The position numbers and the translations under genes were made by a program. Shown here one piece after another: positions 1 through 9,581 of a stretch of DNA of 64,000 nt. This stretch comes from Fidelibacterota bacterium UBA2986 (lineage in GTDB: Bacteria; Fidelibacterota; Marinisomatia; Marinisomatales; AB-629-J13): the NCBI GenBank assembly GCA_002346675.1, contig DEAI01000006.1, forward strand, positions 1 to 64,000, in the 5' to 3' direction. The notes beneath the pieces are model-generated. The model did no database searches. It saw only the letters and a list, made by a program, of their open reading frames with translations, and was not told the DNA's origin. Each line of letters starts with the position of its first letter. Position 1 is the stretch's first letter.

Positions 1-3000
1 TGTCAAAGCATCTCCATCCACATCCTCAGCCGACAACACCATGGTCAGAGCTACATCCTCATCAGTGCTCTGGTCTCCAATGAACGAGAGTTCAGGAGCG
101 TCATTCACCGGATAGACTGTTATCAATACATCTGCAGGGCTTGAATACTCAGAGCCATCAAAGGCTCTGTAGGTAAAGACATCGGTACCATTGAAGTTCA
201 GCTCCGGAGTGTACACTCCATCTAAATAAGAACCATGCAGCGGATCATCCACCATCTCAAATGTCAACTCATCCCCATCAGGGTCAGTTCCACTAAGCTC
301 AATCTCAACAGATATATCTTCATAAGTGGTAATTCTCAATCCATCCGCAATCGGAGGATCATTAACATAAATTACTGTTAATAGAAATGTCTCAGAGTCC
401 ACAGAACTAGAGTCTCCATCTGTTACAGAGACCGTAATATTTGCAGTTCCAGACCAGTCCTCAGCGGGGGTCAATGTTAAGACATCTGTTCGCAACCTGA
501 TTTCAATGTTTTCATTATCGCTGGAAGCGCTATAGATCAGCTGCGTGTTATCTTCATCCGAAGCATTCAAGACTAAAATCAGAGGGACATTTTCAGGCGT
601 CTCCTGATCACCTATAGGTTCAAGGACGGGCGGATCATTTATAGGGCTTACATTGATCTCAACTATATCACTGGCATAAAGCAGACCATGCCCATCAATG
701 GCACGAAACTGTATCATTTCCGATCCATACCAATTCTCCACCGTTGAAAAACTAACTAACAACCCATCAATAGCCACAAATACATTCTGGTTATTAAAGG
801 CAAATATACTTACCTCATCACCATCAGCATCGCTGACAAACTCAGAAAAATCTACTACAATTGAGCTGTCTTCATTGAAGATAAAACTCTCTGGAAGATC
901 AATTGTTGGTACATCATTAACTGGACTAACAGTTAACTGAAAATCGGTAGTAGACTGTAAAATTCCATCGTCAACTATCACAGTGACATTTGCAACTCCA
1001 TTCCAATTTAAAACTGGCGCAAAAGTAATATAATCATTTACCGCTGAGTACTCTATGCTACCTTCCACGTCAATGTCAGCGTAATATGACAGCTCGTCAC
1101 CATCAATATCTGACGCAATGACCTGGATAGTCAGCTCACTATCTTCCTCCATTATCCGGTCTGTTAAAGGTTGAACCACAGGAGCATCGGGCACCGGCTC
1201 AACATTTATATGTACGGTATCTACAGCGCTTGCTCCGCTCATGTCGGTAGCTATCAGATATACATAGCTACTCCCAAAATCATTTTCACTGTACTCAACT
1301 ACAAACCAATTCTCTGCCAAGCTAACGTCTATACCTCCGCCGTAGCTTGAGATAGAAAAAGAGAGACTATCTGAATCCATAATCATCTCATCTAGATCAA
1401 CAAATACACCATCAATACTTATCGTATCATTTGGTGAGTCCTCCAGCGCGCTGTGGACACCCAGAGGGTTCAAAACAACCGGAGCATCATTGACAGAAAC
1501 AACATTAAGTATAAAATGAGTTGTATCGCTCAGGGTATTCGATTCATAATATTGAGTATCATCAAATGAAATAACCTCAATCTCAAAAGAGCCAAAGTGG
1601 TTAGGTGCGGGGACAACTGTTAGCTGATCACCCTCAACAAAACAAGCAACAGGGTCACCGCTATTTACAGGGTGAGAAAAGAAAATAATCTCGTCATTAT
1701 CTGCGTCCTCAGCACTTAATGTATATTCAAAAACTGTATCCTCATAAATTAATTGGTTACTGATATCTTCAATGACCGGAGGGTTCCCCACAACCTCGTA
1801 TGTGTTAATCGAAGCATAGACCGATGGATTTGATTCGTAAACTGCGCCCAAGATATTTACTGCTGACACACTATAAGAATATTCCATCTCTGTTTCTAGC
1901 TCTGTATCTATATAGCTCAATTCACTGAGTCCCGTAGCCAAGGTACTCCCGTTTTTAAATAAATTGTATGTATCGCTGTACACTGTCAAATCAATGTTAG
2001 CTACATCAAGGCCATTAAAATTTTGGGACGGGCTCTCAATCGACGTAAATACATGCCCACCCTTCCATATTTTAAAATAGGCCTGGTTACCCGCTGAAAA
2101 TCCATTTCCACTTCCATCATCTTGGCTGGCCTTCAGCTCATTATTAACAAGTGGCCAGATTCCCTTACCCACACACTTAGCTCCGTCAAACACACCAATA
2201 ACATCACCACTCTCAATTGCTTCACTATTAATAAAATTAACCTCTCCAATAACAAAAACCATAGCGTTGAAGGGGTTCCCCTCATAGACAAGAGTAAACG
2301 GGTCTGACTCAAAGAGCGCTGGAGCCCAAGCTACACTAACAAAACCGTCAATATAGTTGCTCGCCCGAGAATTTACAGTCAGCTCGGCAGATATATTCTC
2401 AGGTGGATCTGGAGCTAAGGAAGAAGTCTGGCTGGAAGTAGTTGCATAGACCATACCAGATGGAGATGAAGGTCCGACCTCGTTAAACGCTGCAACTGTA
2501 TAAAAATATTCTGTGTTCTTACTCAGGCCCTGGTCTGAAAAACTGGTGCTTGATGTTTCACCAATAAAAATATTTCCATATCGATAAACCTGATAGGTAA
2601 TAGGAGGAGAACCGGAAGAGGCGGACCAGCTGAGATTGACCAGCTGATTGCCACCGCTGGCAGAGACATTTGTAGGAGTAGAAGGTGGAAGCTGGGTGTT
2701 GGTCGATGCACACAAAACCTCCGTCAGCTCTCCCTCATATCCCTCACTGTTAACACCAGACAGGGCATAGCAGAACAATGTATTATCTTCAAGGCTCCCA
2801 TCATAGTATGCGAGAGAGGAGGTGCTACCTATAATATCATCACTTGAAATATTAGATGGGTCGTATTCATCAATTTCAAATCTGTAAATATTATATGAGA
2901 CTGCGTTTCCGCCCACAGGGTCGCCAGGACCGTACGCAGGTGTCCAACTCAAAATGTTCTGGTTTTGCCCACCGCTCACGCTGAAGCCCGGGGGAACAGG

Positions 3001-5244
3001 CGGCGCAATCTCTGGAAGAGTTGTGCTTACCCACAGATCTGATGGAGCTGACTCGCCAGAGCTGTTCACCGCTGTAACAACATATCTATACTGACTGTTT
3101 GTCTGCAGAGGATGTCCATTTTCAGTAAGACCATCGGTAAAACTAGTCTCTAGAATATCTATCTCTATAAGCAAATTTCTTTCATACAGGCGGTAGGAGT
3201 GAGCTCCCACAGAGCCATCCCAACTAAGTGTCACCAGATTCTGGGGGGGTACATAGGTCTGCTCGACCGCATCTGAAACAATTGCTACCGCATCGGGAAC
3301 TCCAGAAGGTGGAGAAAGGGTGGTTACAGGGGAATATCCAGACCAACTGGAGAACCCGGTGGCATTGTGCGCCTTTATACGGTAGAAAAATTCACTTGAA
3401 TTTAATAGATCAACATCAGTGAAGAAATACTGTCCAAAATTTGTTATTAGAGTTTGACTATATCCATGGCCACCTACACTCCACTGGCGCTCCAATGTAT
3501 AGGTTACCAAACCGTCACTCCCTGTGTTGTCAGCATCTGCCCACTCCACAGTCACCTCGCTATAGGAAGAAAGCAGAGACGATAACAGAGGAACTCCCGG
3601 CAATGTGAGAGCGCTATTTGTAACTATCCCCGACTCACCTACAACTGAATATGCCTGGACATCATATGTGTAGGAAGTGTTATTACTAAGACCTGAATCT
3701 GTATATCCGTTGGACTGATAGTTTTCTGTTAACAGCAACCCGTCGCGATAGAGATGATAAAATATTGACTGGACCGGCGATCCATTTATATAGATCGAAT
3801 GATTACCCTGGGACGGGGTAGACCACGACAGAGATACCTGACCGCTCCCCCCGCTAGCGCTTAAGCTTGAGGGGGTGGATGGGGGAAACACTGAGATTTC
3901 AACGTTCACACCTGAGAGCGCTGAGAAGACAGCTGAGATCGAGCTCCCTGTCACCACATCCGTAAAAGAGGTAATATCAGCATCAATCTCGGTGGACATG
4001 TTTTCTTTCCAAACTCTAAACGAAACTGAGTGACCCTCTGTAAAACCATTTCCACTTCCGTCATCTTTGGAGGTGGGTATTTGAGTTCCGGGGACAAATC
4101 CACCTTCAGGAACAGTGTAGGCACCTACACAAATGCTCCCATCAAATATCCCCACTTCATCTCCCGCTTCGAGATTAAGAAAATTCCAAACTGCCTCGTT
4201 CAGAACAAAGGCCATGGGGGTAAACGGAGTGCCCTCCCAAACTGGAGAAAAGTAGCCAGTTCGACTTGTGCTCTCTTCGCTCTCTAATCCCTCAGCTAGC
4301 TGACCCTGAAATTGCACTGACTCATCCAGAGTCAGAGTGACATTCTGCATTACTTTTACAAGATATGCTTTACCGGGATACATTGTAAATGAATCTCCTC
4401 CGGGGAGATACAGACCTCCATTCCAATTGAAAATCATCTCCACAGAGCTCATTATATCCTGGAAAACATCTTCAACATTTTGACCGCCCGGGTCCTGAGT
4501 TGGAAATGAGATTATGTTCCAACCAGCATTCAATGATATGGAAAACGGCATTTGAATTGCCCCCATTCCCTCTACCGAAAGGAGCTCACCGTTCTGAAGC
4601 TTCACATAATATCCCTCTGTGGGAAGCCACTGACCAATACCGTCTGACCAACCACTTCCATCCCAGCGGATCAAGTTGAACTGCTCATCAAACACATATA
4701 TCAACTCGCTGTGGACAGGTGTTAAAATCTCGAGCACTGTCTCAGCCTCATATGGAGTGATATTTAGGGACATCAAGTTCCAGTTAGATGACAGCGAGAT
4801 TTCCTGAGAAGGAAGCTCATAAGCTATGTTCACACCACAAACCTCTTCCACATGAAAGAGACCACTAGTATCCCAACTTGGAAATGGAATATACTCAACA
4901 GATAAGTCCTGATAGACCGTATCAACGTTGGAAAGATAAATTTGAAATGAGATTGGGTTACCTTCGGTAAATCCATCTATAACCGACGTAGTAGGGTCGT
5001 CAGCCCAAGCTAAAAGCTGCTGACCCTGCTGACCACTATAAATTACAGCACCAACACAAACCTCTCCATCAAAAACCCCTATCTCATTTCCCTCTTCTAG
5101 CGGTTCACCTGATAGGGTAACCTCACCAAGGTTTATAAGCTCATACTGCCCCGTCTCTGTAAACTGGAAATATTCTGTTGCGATACCTTGCGATACACAT
5201 ATAATGAGTGCAACCAGCAGCTTCCCTGACTGTATTCTTCTCAT
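1..5244 (-). CDS. Giant secreted multidomain protein (FN3, cadherin-like repeats), 3' end outside window
   Basis: The frame is open from the ATG at 5244 to the left edge, giving 1748 visible residues; the C-terminus is missing. Residues 1-22 form a signal peptide (basic start, hydrophobic LLVALIICV). Next come a DGxxxG beta module (EIGVFDGEVCVGAV, about 45-100), two GWNxxS-type modules (about 150-330) and a second DGxxxG module (about 350-430). At least five FN3 domains with LSW and YRDG signatures follow (about 455-1130), with a third DGxxxG module near 1020. The rest is tandem cadherin-like repeats ending in VNDAP/INDPP. The N-terminal DGxxxG module is nearly identical to one in the next gene (5492-9478), so modules have moved between neighbours. 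By analogy with its three neighbours it probably ends in a T9SS sorting domain, but that lies outside the window. Likely an extracellular or surface adhesin-type protein; its ligand is unknown. Confidence 0.85.
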   Translation of the reverse strand, partial: MRRIQSGKLLVALIICVSQGIATEYFQFTETGQYELINLGEVTLSGEPLEEGNEIGVFDGEVCVGAVIYSGQQGQQLLAWADDPTTSVIDGFTEGNPISFQIYLSNVDTVYQDLSVEYIPFPSWDTSGLFHVEEVCGVNIAYELPSQEISLSSNWNLMSLNITPYEAETVLEILTPVHSELIYVFDEQFNLIRWDGSGWSDGIGQWLPTEGYYVKLQNGELLSVEGMGAIQMPFSISLNAGWNIISFPTQDPGGQNVEDVFQDIMSSVEMIFNWNGGLYLPGGDSFTMYPGKAYLVKVMQNVTLTLDESVQFQGQLAEGLESEESTSRTGYFSPVWEGTPFTPMAFVLNEAVWNFLNLEAGDEVGIFDGSICVGAYTVPEGGFVPGTQIPTSKDDGSGNGFTEGHSVSFRVWKENMSTEIDADITSFTDVVTGSSISAVFSALSGVNVEISVFPPSTPSSLSASGGSGQVSLSWSTPSQGNHSIYINGSPVQSIFYHLYRDGLLLTENYQSNGYTDSGLSNNTSYTYDVQAYSVVGESGIVTNSALTLPGVPLLSSLLSSYSEVTVEWADADNTGSDGLVTYTLERQWSVGGHGYSQTLITNFGQYFFTDVDLLNSSEFFYRIKAHNATGFSSWSGYSPVTTLSPPSGVPDAVAIVSDAVEQTYVPPQNLVTLSWDGSVGAHSYRLYERNLLIEIDILETSFTDGLTENGHPLQTNSQYRYVVTAVNSSGESAPSDLWVSTTLPEIAPPVPPGFSVSGGQNQNILSWTPAYGPGDPVGGNAVSYNIYRFEIDEYDPSNISSDDIIGSTSSLAYYDGSLEDNTLFCYALSGVNSEGYEGELTEVLCASTNTQLPPSTPTNVSASGGNQLVNLSWSASSGSPPITYQVYRYGNIFIGETSSTSFSDQGLSKNTEYFYTVAAFNEVGPSSPSGMVYATTSSQTSSLAPDPPENISAELTVNSRASNYIDGFVSVAWAPALFESDPFTLVYEGNPFNAMVFVIGEVNFINSEAIESGDVIGVFDGAKCVGKGIWPLVNNELKASQDDGSGNGFSAGNQAYFKIWKGGHVFTSIESPSQNFNGLDVANIDLTVYSDTYNLFKNGSTLATGLSELSYIDTELETEMEYSYSVSAVNILGAVYESNPSVYASINTYEVVGNPPVIEDISNQLIYEDTVFEYTLSAEDADNDEIIFFSHPVNSGDPVACFVEGDQLTVVPAPNHFGSFEIEVISFDDTQYYESNTLSDTTHFILNVVSVNDAPVVLNPLGVHSALEDSPNDTISIDGVFVDLDEMIMDSDSLSFSISSYGGGIDVSLAENWFVVEYSENDFGSSYVYLIATDMSGASAVDTVHINVEPVPDAPVVQPLTDRIMEEDSELTIQVIASDIDGDELSYYADIDVEGSIEYSAVNDYITFAPVLNWNGVANVTVIVDDGILQSTTDFQLTVSPVNDVPTIDLPESFIFNEDSSIVVDFSEFVSDADGDEVSIFAFNNQNVFVAIDGLLVSFSTVENWYGSEMIQFRAIDGHGLLYASDIVEINVSPINDPPVLEPIGDQETPENVPLILVLNASDEDNTQLIYSASSDNENIEIRLRTDVLTLTPAEDWSGTANITVSVTDGDSSSVDSETFLLTVIYVNDPPIADGLRITTYEDISVEIELSGTDPDGDELTFEMVDDPLHGSYLDGVYTPELNFNGTDVFTYRAFDGSEYSSPADVLITVYPVNDAPELSFIGDQSTDEDVALTMVLSAEDVDGDALT

Positions 5245-5432
5245 TTTATATTATTTCCCTGTAACCAATTTCTATCTTCTTAAGTTAAGTTCACTCTAAT
5301 TAGTACTTTAAACTCACTTAAATATAAAATATGCCAGACGATAAATTGGTGATTTTCGTCACAATATTTTCAAGTATATTGATCTTTAAAATAAAAATCA
5401 TTAAGGACACCCTTTCCTTTTAAAAATACAGA

Positions 5433-5462
5433 TTGGAGAGAAAACTCTCGTCCCCTCTCCAA
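5433..5462 (-). terminator. Hairpin terminator after the 1328-aa protein gene
   Basis: Read on the minus strand, an 8-bp stem TTGGAGAG/CTCTCCAA is followed by TCTGTATTTTTAA. It lies about 30 bases past the stop codon at 5492. The rest of the 5245-5491 gap is AT-rich and should hold the promoter of the gene starting at 5244; no clear promoter boxes were recognised. Confidence 0.6.
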
Positions 5463-5491
5463 CCAATTTATGTTTTACTAGTAGTTTTTTT

Positions 5492-8400
5492 TTACTTCAC
5501 TAACACCATTTTCTTCGTTCCCGCTATGACACCATCAACTGTGAGCTGATAAATGTAAATTCCTGACGGAACAAGACCCTTCGTCATTGATTGTCCATTC
5601 CACACAGCATGGTGATTACCAGGTGACTGATTACCATTTACCAATACCTGTACAACCTCACCAAGTGAGCTGTAGACAACCAGAGAGATATTTGCGTCAT
5701 GAGACAACTCATACTTAATCGTTGTGTAAGGATTAAATGGGTTCGGAAAATTTCCAACCAGCTGAACCCTTTGCGGCAACACAGGCTCTTCAGCTGAGGC
5801 TAAAACCGACATGGTTACATTTATACCTGACATACCACCAGATTGAAATGTCCCATCCGTGGTCCAACCATCAAAACCAACAAACTCTATTTCGCTGGAG
5901 AGCTCTCTCTCTTCTATACCATCCCAGTGAACAAAACGAATTATATCACCAGAATGAAAACCGTCATCTGAATTGACGCTTGTTGCTTCCCAAGCAAGAA
6001 GCTGTTGAATATTCTTACCATCAAAAACTACTGACCCTATACAGTCAGAACCACTAAAAACAGCCAGCTCATCTCCAATAGATAAGCTAGAGGGATCATC
6101 CCAACGCACATTGATCAGATGGTAGGACAATGTTTTCTCTGAAACAAAATGGCTAGGTACGCTTGAGGAAGTTACATCCATCGCGGTAGCTACTGTACGA
6201 GCTAAACCTGTTGATGGCCAGCTAAATGAGCCACCTTCTGTGACCTTAACCAGGTACCCCTCAGTAAAGCTCATCTCTCCTATTCCATTTATAAGACCCC
6301 AAGGAGAGTCCAAGAGAGCACCATCTCTAGACTCTGCCACTACTAGAGTGCCTAAAATATCTCCAAAAGCTAGCTCCGCATCGGGACTTCCTAAACCAAA
6401 ATAATTGATCCAGTTCCATCCATCACCCATTTCAATAGAAGAAGCAGGGTCTATCCTTATTTGTCCGGTATGACTGAAGGACACATCAGAGGACATCTTG
6501 GCAATATATCCATCTGAATTATTAATAAGAAAATCTCCTCCAACCCAGCTACCATCAATATTCACCATAGATCCGTTTTCCTGACTCTTTACAATAATCA
6601 GATCATCTAAAACAGGGCCAAAGAAGTCAGACGCTGTCATAGGATCAGCTGGCAACACCGGAAACCCTTTCCAGCTCCATCCTTCATCTAATTCATTATT
6701 GAATATCACCTCAACTATAAAAAATTGATAGTCCATTAAACCACTAAGGTCATATACCCCCAATTCTACGTAATGAACTCCCAAATCAATATTGCTTGGA
6801 GTACCACTCAGAGTAGTTCCGTCAAACGAAAGCCATGATGGTGCAATAGTTAATATAATCGTTATTTCATCACCATAATGTTCAATATCATCGTCCAACG
6901 CAACAGGCGTATATTCATAAAGTACATTTTCCTGTGCGATAGTTACCGGATCACTATCAAAGTAAGGCGCACGATTAAAGGATAAATTCACACCAGATAC
7001 ATCACCTGATCCAAACGAACCATCTGTATCCCAGTTAGGAAAATCTATATAGTCTGCCGTAACAGGCTCCAGCTCTGCCTCCTCACTAAAATCATATAAC
7101 TTAAATGTAATTGGATTGCCCGCTGTAAAACCATCAACCTCTTCTGTGGTCTCATCATCTGCCCAGGCAAGAATCTGCTGCCCTGACTCTCCGGAATATG
7201 AAACCGCACCAACCAACAGGTCACCATCAAAAACACCTATCTCATCCATACCAATATCAAGAGTCACCTGAGCTACCGATATATCACCTAGCATGATCAA
7301 ATGATATTGATCTGTCGGCACCGGAGGTACCCAGTGCGCTTCCAGCTGCTCTACACTAACGATGACATCATCACTACCGGAGTCACCGCTGGCATCAGTT
7401 ACGGTCAAAGTAACCACATGCTGCCCAAGACCCAAGCTAACAGTAGGACTGACCCCCGGAGCAATATCCTCACCAGCTACGGACCAGATATAGGAGACGA
7501 TCTCATCATCTACATCATAGGAGCCTGATCCATCAAGCGTAACATCAGCCTCAAACTCATTGGGAAATATTGTGATAGTCATATCTGAACCTGCATCCGC
7601 GACAGGAGCGTCATTAACAGAGTTAACTGTAATTGTTACGGTGGCCACATTTGATAGATCTCTGATGGCTCCATCACCAGGAGTAAAAACCTTATAGTCC
7701 TCTCCGGTATCGCCATAGTTACTCCTACTGCCACACCATCCGTTGGGATCAACTACCTCATCCCCGCAGTCTCCGCAGTCCCAGCCCCATTCATCACACT
7801 GAAAATAAAGCCCCCAAGCTCCATCATCACAAAATCCATCTCCCACCCAGGTAGTACATCCACCACCACAGTCACTATCGTTAAAGCAGTTCCCCGCACA
7901 ATCTGTGAACTCATATCCTAAATCTTCGCAGGTTACAACACCGCCATCATCGGCCTGATATGTAAAAGAATCTGTTCCATTAAAATCAGCGTTTGGTGTA
8001 TAAGTTGTTCCGTCATATGTACCATTTGACGGTCCCTCAACTACCGAAAAGGAAAGATTGTCTCCATCTATATCTGAACCCGACATTACTATATCTACAG
8101 ACATATCCTCATCAGTTGATACACTAATATCATCAGCAACCGGCGCATCATTTACCGGACTAACAGCTATTGTTACAACAGCATCATTGGATGCGGCGGT
8201 CCCATCAAACGCGGTGTAGGTAAAACTGTCCTCACCATTAAAATCTGCATTCGGCAAATAGTTAAATGAGCCATCTCCAAAAAGCTGAAGCGAACCATTT
8301 GTCACATCTGCAACCAAAATAACGGTCAGAACGTCTTCATCAATATCGCTATCATTTTCCGTTATCCCAGGAGCAGGAATTTCAAGAAACTCGTCCTCAT

Positions 8401-9478
8401 CTACTTCATAGCTGTCACCCAGCGCAAGAGGTGGATCGTTCACCGGATTTACCGTTATGGTTACAGTTGCAACATTGGACTCTAGCTCACCATCAGAGGC
8501 GGTAAATGTAAAGCTATCTGTTCCGTTAAAATTAGACGAGGGAATGTATGCGCCATCAACATAAGCACCGTGTGATGGAGATGAGGTAACGGTAAAGGTC
8601 AATTCATCACCATCTGGGTCATCAGCAGAGAGAGCGATCTCAACTGGCGTGTCCTCATCAGTTGAAACACTCATATCATTTGCAACAGGAGCACTGTTTA
8701 CCGGCGCAGATGAAAAGCTCCACAAGACAGGACTCATAGAGTTTCCAACTATGTCATTTGCAATAAACTGATAGCTGTAATTGGTATAATCATAAACCAT
8801 ATCTTCAGAAGCGTCGTATCCCTTAAATGTAAAGGTCTCTCCATCTTCATTAGCATATAGAGTGACACCCCAAACGGTATATCCAGACGGAGGGAAATAG
8901 ATTCCCTGGTCATCCACACCGCGACACTCATCACCAACAAACGCAGCGACCATGTCGTTCGGGTCGTCTGACTCTACGCCCTCAAAGATCAGGATACCTG
9001 TCATTGATGCGGTAAACTCAAAGTCAGGAGGGCTAACCGTCCACTCAGGTGGCTCCGGAGCATCAGGAGCATCAAAATCCCACTCCACAGGTGTCATAGA
9101 ATTACCTACAATATCGTTAGCAATAAATGAATAGCTATAGTCAATGATATCATAAACCATATCCTCAGAGGCGTCATACCCTTTAAATGTAAAGCTTTCC
9201 CCATCTCCATTGGCATAGAGAGTGACCCCCCAAACAGTGTGACCAGATGGAGGAAAAAATATTCCCTGGTCATCCACACCGCGACACTCATCGCCAACAA
9301 ACGCAGCAACCATGTCGCCAGTATCGTCAGACTGAACACCATCAAAAATAAGCACCCCCGTCATAGACGCGGTAAACTCATAGCTTGGCGGATTAACCGA
9401 CCAATCTGGCGGATCTGCCAGAGCTAAACCAGCCACAAAAAATGCACAAAAAGTTATCGAATATCTAAGGGTCCTCAT
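5492..9478 (-). CDS. Secreted T9SS-sorted protein with DGxxxG, cadherin-like, PKD and Ig-like modules
   Basis: 1328 aa. A signal peptide (residues 1-21, cut near GLALA-DP) is followed by two tandem copies of a ~118-residue DGxxxG module (about 22-135 and 141-255, each ending near ANDIVGNSM). Cadherin-like repeats with VNDAP linkers span about 262-620. One of them is interrupted by a ~90-residue Cys-rich block (about 514-605; motifs DCAGNC, GDGFCDD, CDEWGWDCG) resembling a Lin/Notch repeat. A PKD domain (about 625-715), a DGxxxG module, a putative Ig-type module (about 840-930), two GWNxxS-type modules and another DGxxxG module follow. The last ~90 residues carry GNFPNPFNP and end in TKKMVLVK, the type A T9SS sorting domain known from the FCB group. 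Probably exported and anchored or released at the surface. No enzymatic motif was seen. Confidence 0.88.
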   Translation of the reverse strand: MRTLRYSITFCAFFVAGLALADPPDWSVNPPSYEFTASMTGVLIFDGVQSDDTGDMVAAFVGDECRGVDDQGIFFPPSGHTVWGVTLYANGDGESFTFKGYDASEDMVYDIIDYSYSFIANDIVGNSMTPVEWDFDAPDAPEPPEWTVSPPDFEFTASMTGILIFEGVESDDPNDMVAAFVGDECRGVDDQGIYFPPSGYTVWGVTLYANEDGETFTFKGYDASEDMVYDYTNYSYQFIANDIVGNSMSPVLWSFSSAPVNSAPVANDMSVSTDEDTPVEIALSADDPDGDELTFTVTSSPSHGAYVDGAYIPSSNFNGTDSFTFTASDGELESNVATVTITVNPVNDPPLALGDSYEVDEDEFLEIPAPGITENDSDIDEDVLTVILVADVTNGSLQLFGDGSFNYLPNADFNGEDSFTYTAFDGTAASNDAVVTIAVSPVNDAPVADDISVSTDEDMSVDIVMSGSDIDGDNLSFSVVEGPSNGTYDGTTYTPNADFNGTDSFTYQADDGGVVTCEDLGYEFTDCAGNCFNDSDCGGGCTTWVGDGFCDDGAWGLYFQCDEWGWDCGDCGDEVVDPNGWCGSRSNYGDTGEDYKVFTPGDGAIRDLSNVATVTITVNSVNDAPVADAGSDMTITIFPNEFEADVTLDGSGSYDVDDEIVSYIWSVAGEDIAPGVSPTVSLGLGQHVVTLTVTDASGDSGSDDVIVSVEQLEAHWVPPVPTDQYHLIMLGDISVAQVTLDIGMDEIGVFDGDLLVGAVSYSGESGQQILAWADDETTEEVDGFTAGNPITFKLYDFSEEAELEPVTADYIDFPNWDTDGSFGSGDVSGVNLSFNRAPYFDSDPVTIAQENVLYEYTPVALDDDIEHYGDEITIILTIAPSWLSFDGTTLSGTPSNIDLGVHYVELGVYDLSGLMDYQFFIVEVIFNNELDEGWSWKGFPVLPADPMTASDFFGPVLDDLIIVKSQENGSMVNIDGSWVGGDFLINNSDGYIAKMSSDVSFSHTGQIRIDPASSIEMGDGWNWINYFGLGSPDAELAFGDILGTLVVAESRDGALLDSPWGLINGIGEMSFTEGYLVKVTEGGSFSWPSTGLARTVATAMDVTSSSVPSHFVSEKTLSYHLINVRWDDPSSLSIGDELAVFSGSDCIGSVVFDGKNIQQLLAWEATSVNSDDGFHSGDIIRFVHWDGIEERELSSEIEFVGFDGWTTDGTFQSGGMSGINVTMSVLASAEEPVLPQRVQLVGNFPNPFNPYTTIKYELSHDANISLVVYSSLGEVVQVLVNGNQSPGNHHAVWNGQSMTKGLVPSGIYIYQLTVDGVIAGTKKMVLVK

Positions 9479-9533
9479 ATTTAAACCTCTATCTGTTATG
9501 TTAACCTCTATTTTTTTTTAAAAATATTTACTT

Positions 9534-9573
9534 AAAAAAGATTGCGGGGCGCTGAAAACTTATAGCGCCCCAA
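9534..9573 (-). terminator. Rho-independent terminator after the 3329-aa protein gene
   Basis: On the minus strand, GGGGCGCT pairs with AGCGCCCC around a 10-base loop. GCAAT and a run of six T follow. It starts about 10 bases past the stop codon at 9582. Confidence 0.85.
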
Positions 9574-9581
9574 TTTATCTT

